Shown here in pieces: positions 8,010 to 10,454 of a stretch of 10,454 bases of DNA (positions are counted from its first letter, which is position 1; every line of letters begins with the position of its first letter). The stretch covers positions 1 to 10,454 of the forward strand of contig JAOXYB010063456.1 in the NCBI GenBank assembly GCA_028565635.1. The letters are read 5' to 3'. The DNA comes from Phoronis ovalis. Lineage: Eukaryota > Phoronida > Phoronidae. The notes below the pieces were generated by a model. That model was not told the origin of the DNA. It saw only the letters and a program-made list of their open reading frames with translations, and did no database searches. A program made the translations under genes and the position numbers.

Positions 8010-8970
8010 CTGTGAAACTAGAATACTTAACGTTTTATTCATTATATAATCAAAAGAGTTGTTTATAAATAAGTCAATTTGGTTAATAATTATACTTAAA
8101 GTTACGTTACAGAATATGTACGACTTTAGTCTGAATTCAGAAAAAAAATTGTAGTACTTTTTGTATTTAGAATAATTTAAAATTATGTTTTTGTTCTGAT
8201 CAGATTATATTTATTGGGAAAAGTTTTTACTTATTGATTAACGTTTAAGAAATCTTAGTTTTTATAAATAAAATACTAAATTTGAGGAATATCATTTTCG
8301 TTTATTTGTTGAAAACGTCGTGTATTCATATCCAGTGCTTTTAATTGTAGGTTGTATCTGGCATAAGTACACCCTCTTAAGCTTGCTGAAGTTAGTTCCC
8401 ATACACCCATTATGTTCACATAAAATGGAAAATGTTGTCTAAGCTACTATATCTTTATGATATATAGGCGTCCACCCTCTAATTATTTGTGCAGTCCAAC
8501 TTTATATTTGCGGATCGAGAAATCGCCATAGCACGCAACCTGCTTATGAATCGCACTCTTCCCCGGGAGACCCCTGACTTAATATATGGGTTACCATCGT
8601 TAAAAATGTGTGGAAAGGATATACTTTTTAACCTTGGTCTTACTTAGAGTCTGTTTTGCATGAAGTCTCGCTTAGGGTTCACGTTTCGCGGCGAAAAAAT
8701 CAGTTTTGGATATAGGATACCAAGCATAGAGCTTGCTTATGGTCCATTTTTCACTCGCATCAACCACTCGCTTAGAGGCTTTTTGAGACCAATTTGAGAT
8801 CATTAACGAGCATAGTTACCCACATTCTATGTGAGTTGCCCCCCCGAGCACTATTCCAGCGGCAAACAGGCCAAAATTAAAATTTCAATCTTTAGAAACC
8901 GCTACTACTCCCTCTAGACGCGCACTTCTAACATCTGTCGGGGTGTAACCGAGACCGATGTAGTACTTAC
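8010..8970. other. Region upstream of the caspase-like exon, no gene seen
   Basis: Most likely intron or promoter-proximal DNA of the receptor gene. An in-frame TAA at 8037-8035 ends the open frame of the caspase-like exon, and the acceptor lies between them. The segment to about 8330 is very AT-rich; the part near 8500-8900 is less so. No exon, repeat or RNA gene could be supported. Confidence 0.45.
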
Positions 8971-9052
8971 GTTGGGACATAGATATATTTATAGTGTAGA
9001 CGTCGTACTGCGTATTTGTACGCCGGTGCATACTAGCTTGTGGTTGCTCGTT
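8971..9052 (-). CDS. Speculative upstream exon of the receptor gene
   Basis: A strong donor, CAAC|GTAAGTA (GT at 8970-8969), ends an open frame in phase 1, matching the phase-1 start of the exon at 8009. The frame ends in Met-Ser-Gln plus one base. A weak acceptor, GAGTTCAG (AG at 9054-9053), would give an 82-nt exon starting in phase 0. A TATAAATA string lies within it at 8993-8986. The encoded sequence resembles no family I know, and one phase in three would match by chance. Confidence 0.13.
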
Positions 9053-9494
9053 CTGAACTCGGGTTGTACGTTTCATGGGATTAACACGGCATGAAGAAAT
9101 GTTTAGTATATTTGTCAAACGAATTTGTATTTTAAAACCGTTAGAACAGAATATGTCGCTATGATACTATTTAATCAACAGGCAGACTCGATGTTTTAAA
9201 CAGCAGCACAATGCTAGAATAAATATCTTTACAACAGGTCGCCATCCATGGTACATTGTGCAACCGAGTTTTGTGCATGATTTCGTGCTCACATTTCTGG
9301 TCTTATGACAAAGTTACTCGGTAGCCCCTCGGTAGATAATGCCGGAAGGAACAAACGCAATTCTTTTAAGGTCAACAATTTTTTCGACGTTTCGCAATAC
9401 AAAGAATATGGATATGTTCTTGAGAAAATTCAAAAAATGACATATACAATATTATAATGTAATAGTGAACTATGGCAAATATCTACACACTTAC

Positions 9495-9551
9495 CGTTCT
9501 TTGTGAATAATGTTGATCTGTATGCTGTACAGTTACGAAATTTTTATAATG
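9495..9551 (-). other. Candidate short exon, coding or 5' UTR
   Basis: A 57-nt minus-strand segment with very good splice signals: acceptor GGTTTTTTTCAG (AG at 9553-9552) and donor ACG|GTAAGTG (GT at 9494-9493). Of the three frames only the phase-0/phase-0 frame is open (19 codons, no ATG). Phase 0 does not match the exon at 8009 directly, but it would match the speculative 82-nt exon at 8971-9052. It may equally be a 5' UTR exon or a decoy. Confidence 0.3.
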
Positions 9552-10382
9552 CTGAAAAAAACCCAGAACCACTTCACGTAATTGAATGTATCCTTACACC
9601 TAGATCAACACACCTACACGACCTTGCCCGCTACATCAGGATAATATAACTTCTAACTATACATGTGATTGATATATAGTACCTGTTTCAAACCTATTTT
9701 AAAATAAATTTAAAAAACAATGGGACAAGCTATATATTACACTATACTGCGAATAAATACCGTAAAGCCAGTGAGTAGACAACCATGCTATAGTAGGGCT
9801 ATAGTGTTAAGTTTAATAATGCATTTTAAGAGTGAAATGGCCATTGTGTATTTGTTTGGGTGTATGACGCATAATAATACATATCGGACTATTTCCATTT
9901 CTTAGAAATTGTCATAAGTGTTTTCCTAGAAAAAGAAAGTTGTAAAGCTGACCTACTTGCATCATTTTAGTACAAATAACACGAAACGAATAAACTTGTT
10001 TGACCACGTGGTTTGACGTACCTGTACAAATATATGTAACAAGAAAGGTCTTTTAAAAGGACAGGCAGGCACAGCCCGTCATATTTCAGATGATATGACA
10101 ATATTTGCATTCTATTTAAAAATAATTTACAAGCAAATTGGTGTGCCTGTATGCTAAGGAAAATATAACAAATATTATAAAAGGGCAGGTACTCGATTTC
10201 TACATAATCCAAAAGTATAAAGAACTACATATATTTGTTCAAAATAAAAAAGCTATGGAAACTGATTTATGCAATGTTTTATTATTATTCACATGAATAC
10301 GAATCTGCACGGGGGGGGGCACTTCCTATATCGGTCTATATATACATGTGCCGCGCATCAGGGTCGTTTTTTTGGGATACCA
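9552..10382. other. Unassigned region, no gene seen
   Basis: AT-rich DNA with short frames on both strands that show no recognisable protein. A run of nine G lies near 10311-10319. I could not identify a promoter, RNA gene or transposon end. Confidence 0.45.
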
Positions 10383-10454
10383 GGATATTTCAGGGTGGGT
10401 CATTTTACTTCTGGGATATTTCAGGGTGGGTATTTGACGTCAAGGGGATATTTC
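10383..10454. repeat. Tandem repeat, 31-32 bp period, cut by the window edge
   Basis: GGATATTTCAGGGTGGGT occurs at 10383-10400 and 10414-10431, and its first nine bases recur at 10446-10454, where the window ends. Spacings are 31 and 32 bp. It is the start of a minisatellite or part of a dispersed repeat. Confidence 0.7.

Noticed and set aside
8986-8993. TATAAATA on the minus strand as a promoter TATA box
   Set aside because: A start site about 30 bp downstream would fall after the donor at 8970, so it cannot serve the neighbouring exon candidate. Such strings are common in AT-rich DNA.
8885-9118. 77-codon minus-strand frame as a separate gene
   Set aside because: It begins at a TTG, resembles no known protein, and a strong splice donor interrupts it; at most a part of it is an exon.

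Overview
The window looks like nuclear DNA from an invertebrate animal. It is AT-rich, its genes are split by introns with GT-AG boundaries, and it carries a small PIF/Harbinger-type DNA transposon. A lophotrochozoan such as a bivalve mollusc is my best guess, but only from general character; nothing in the sequence fixes the species.

One gene dominates, on the minus strand. I reconstruct three coding exons, read from high to low coordinates: 8009-7095 (a caspase-like peptidase domain), 4450-4340 (a 111-nt exon) and 2936-604 (an NB-ARC STAND ATPase module followed by helical, partly TPR-like sequence, ending in TGA). All visible junctions are phase 1, the three pieces join into one open frame, and the Walker A loop GPPGSGKT is rebuilt exactly across the last junction. 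From the ATG at 7923-7921 the product would be 1090 residues. The frame stays open upstream of that ATG to a good splice acceptor at 8010, so the real N terminus probably lies in exons further upstream, at higher coordinates. Two weak candidates are at 8971-9052 and 9495-9551.

The predicted protein joins in one chain a protease-like effector, a nucleotide-driven oligomerisation switch and a C-terminal sensor-like scaffold. That is the plan of an NLR/Apaf-like immune or cell-death receptor, except that the caspase-like enzyme is built in rather than recruited through CARD or death domains.

The rest is non-coding. Positions 1-603 lie downstream of the gene. The 1.4-kb intron (2937-4339) has a perfect 16-bp palindrome. 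The 2.6-kb intron (4451-7094) holds a roughly 670-bp imperfect inverted repeat (5630-6300) and a 573-bp Harbinger-like element (6436-7008) with 23-bp terminal inverted repeats, a TAA target-site duplication and a remnant of a SANT/Myb-like transposon protein. Positions 8010-10454 are mostly unassigned upstream DNA and end in a short tandem repeat that runs off the window.
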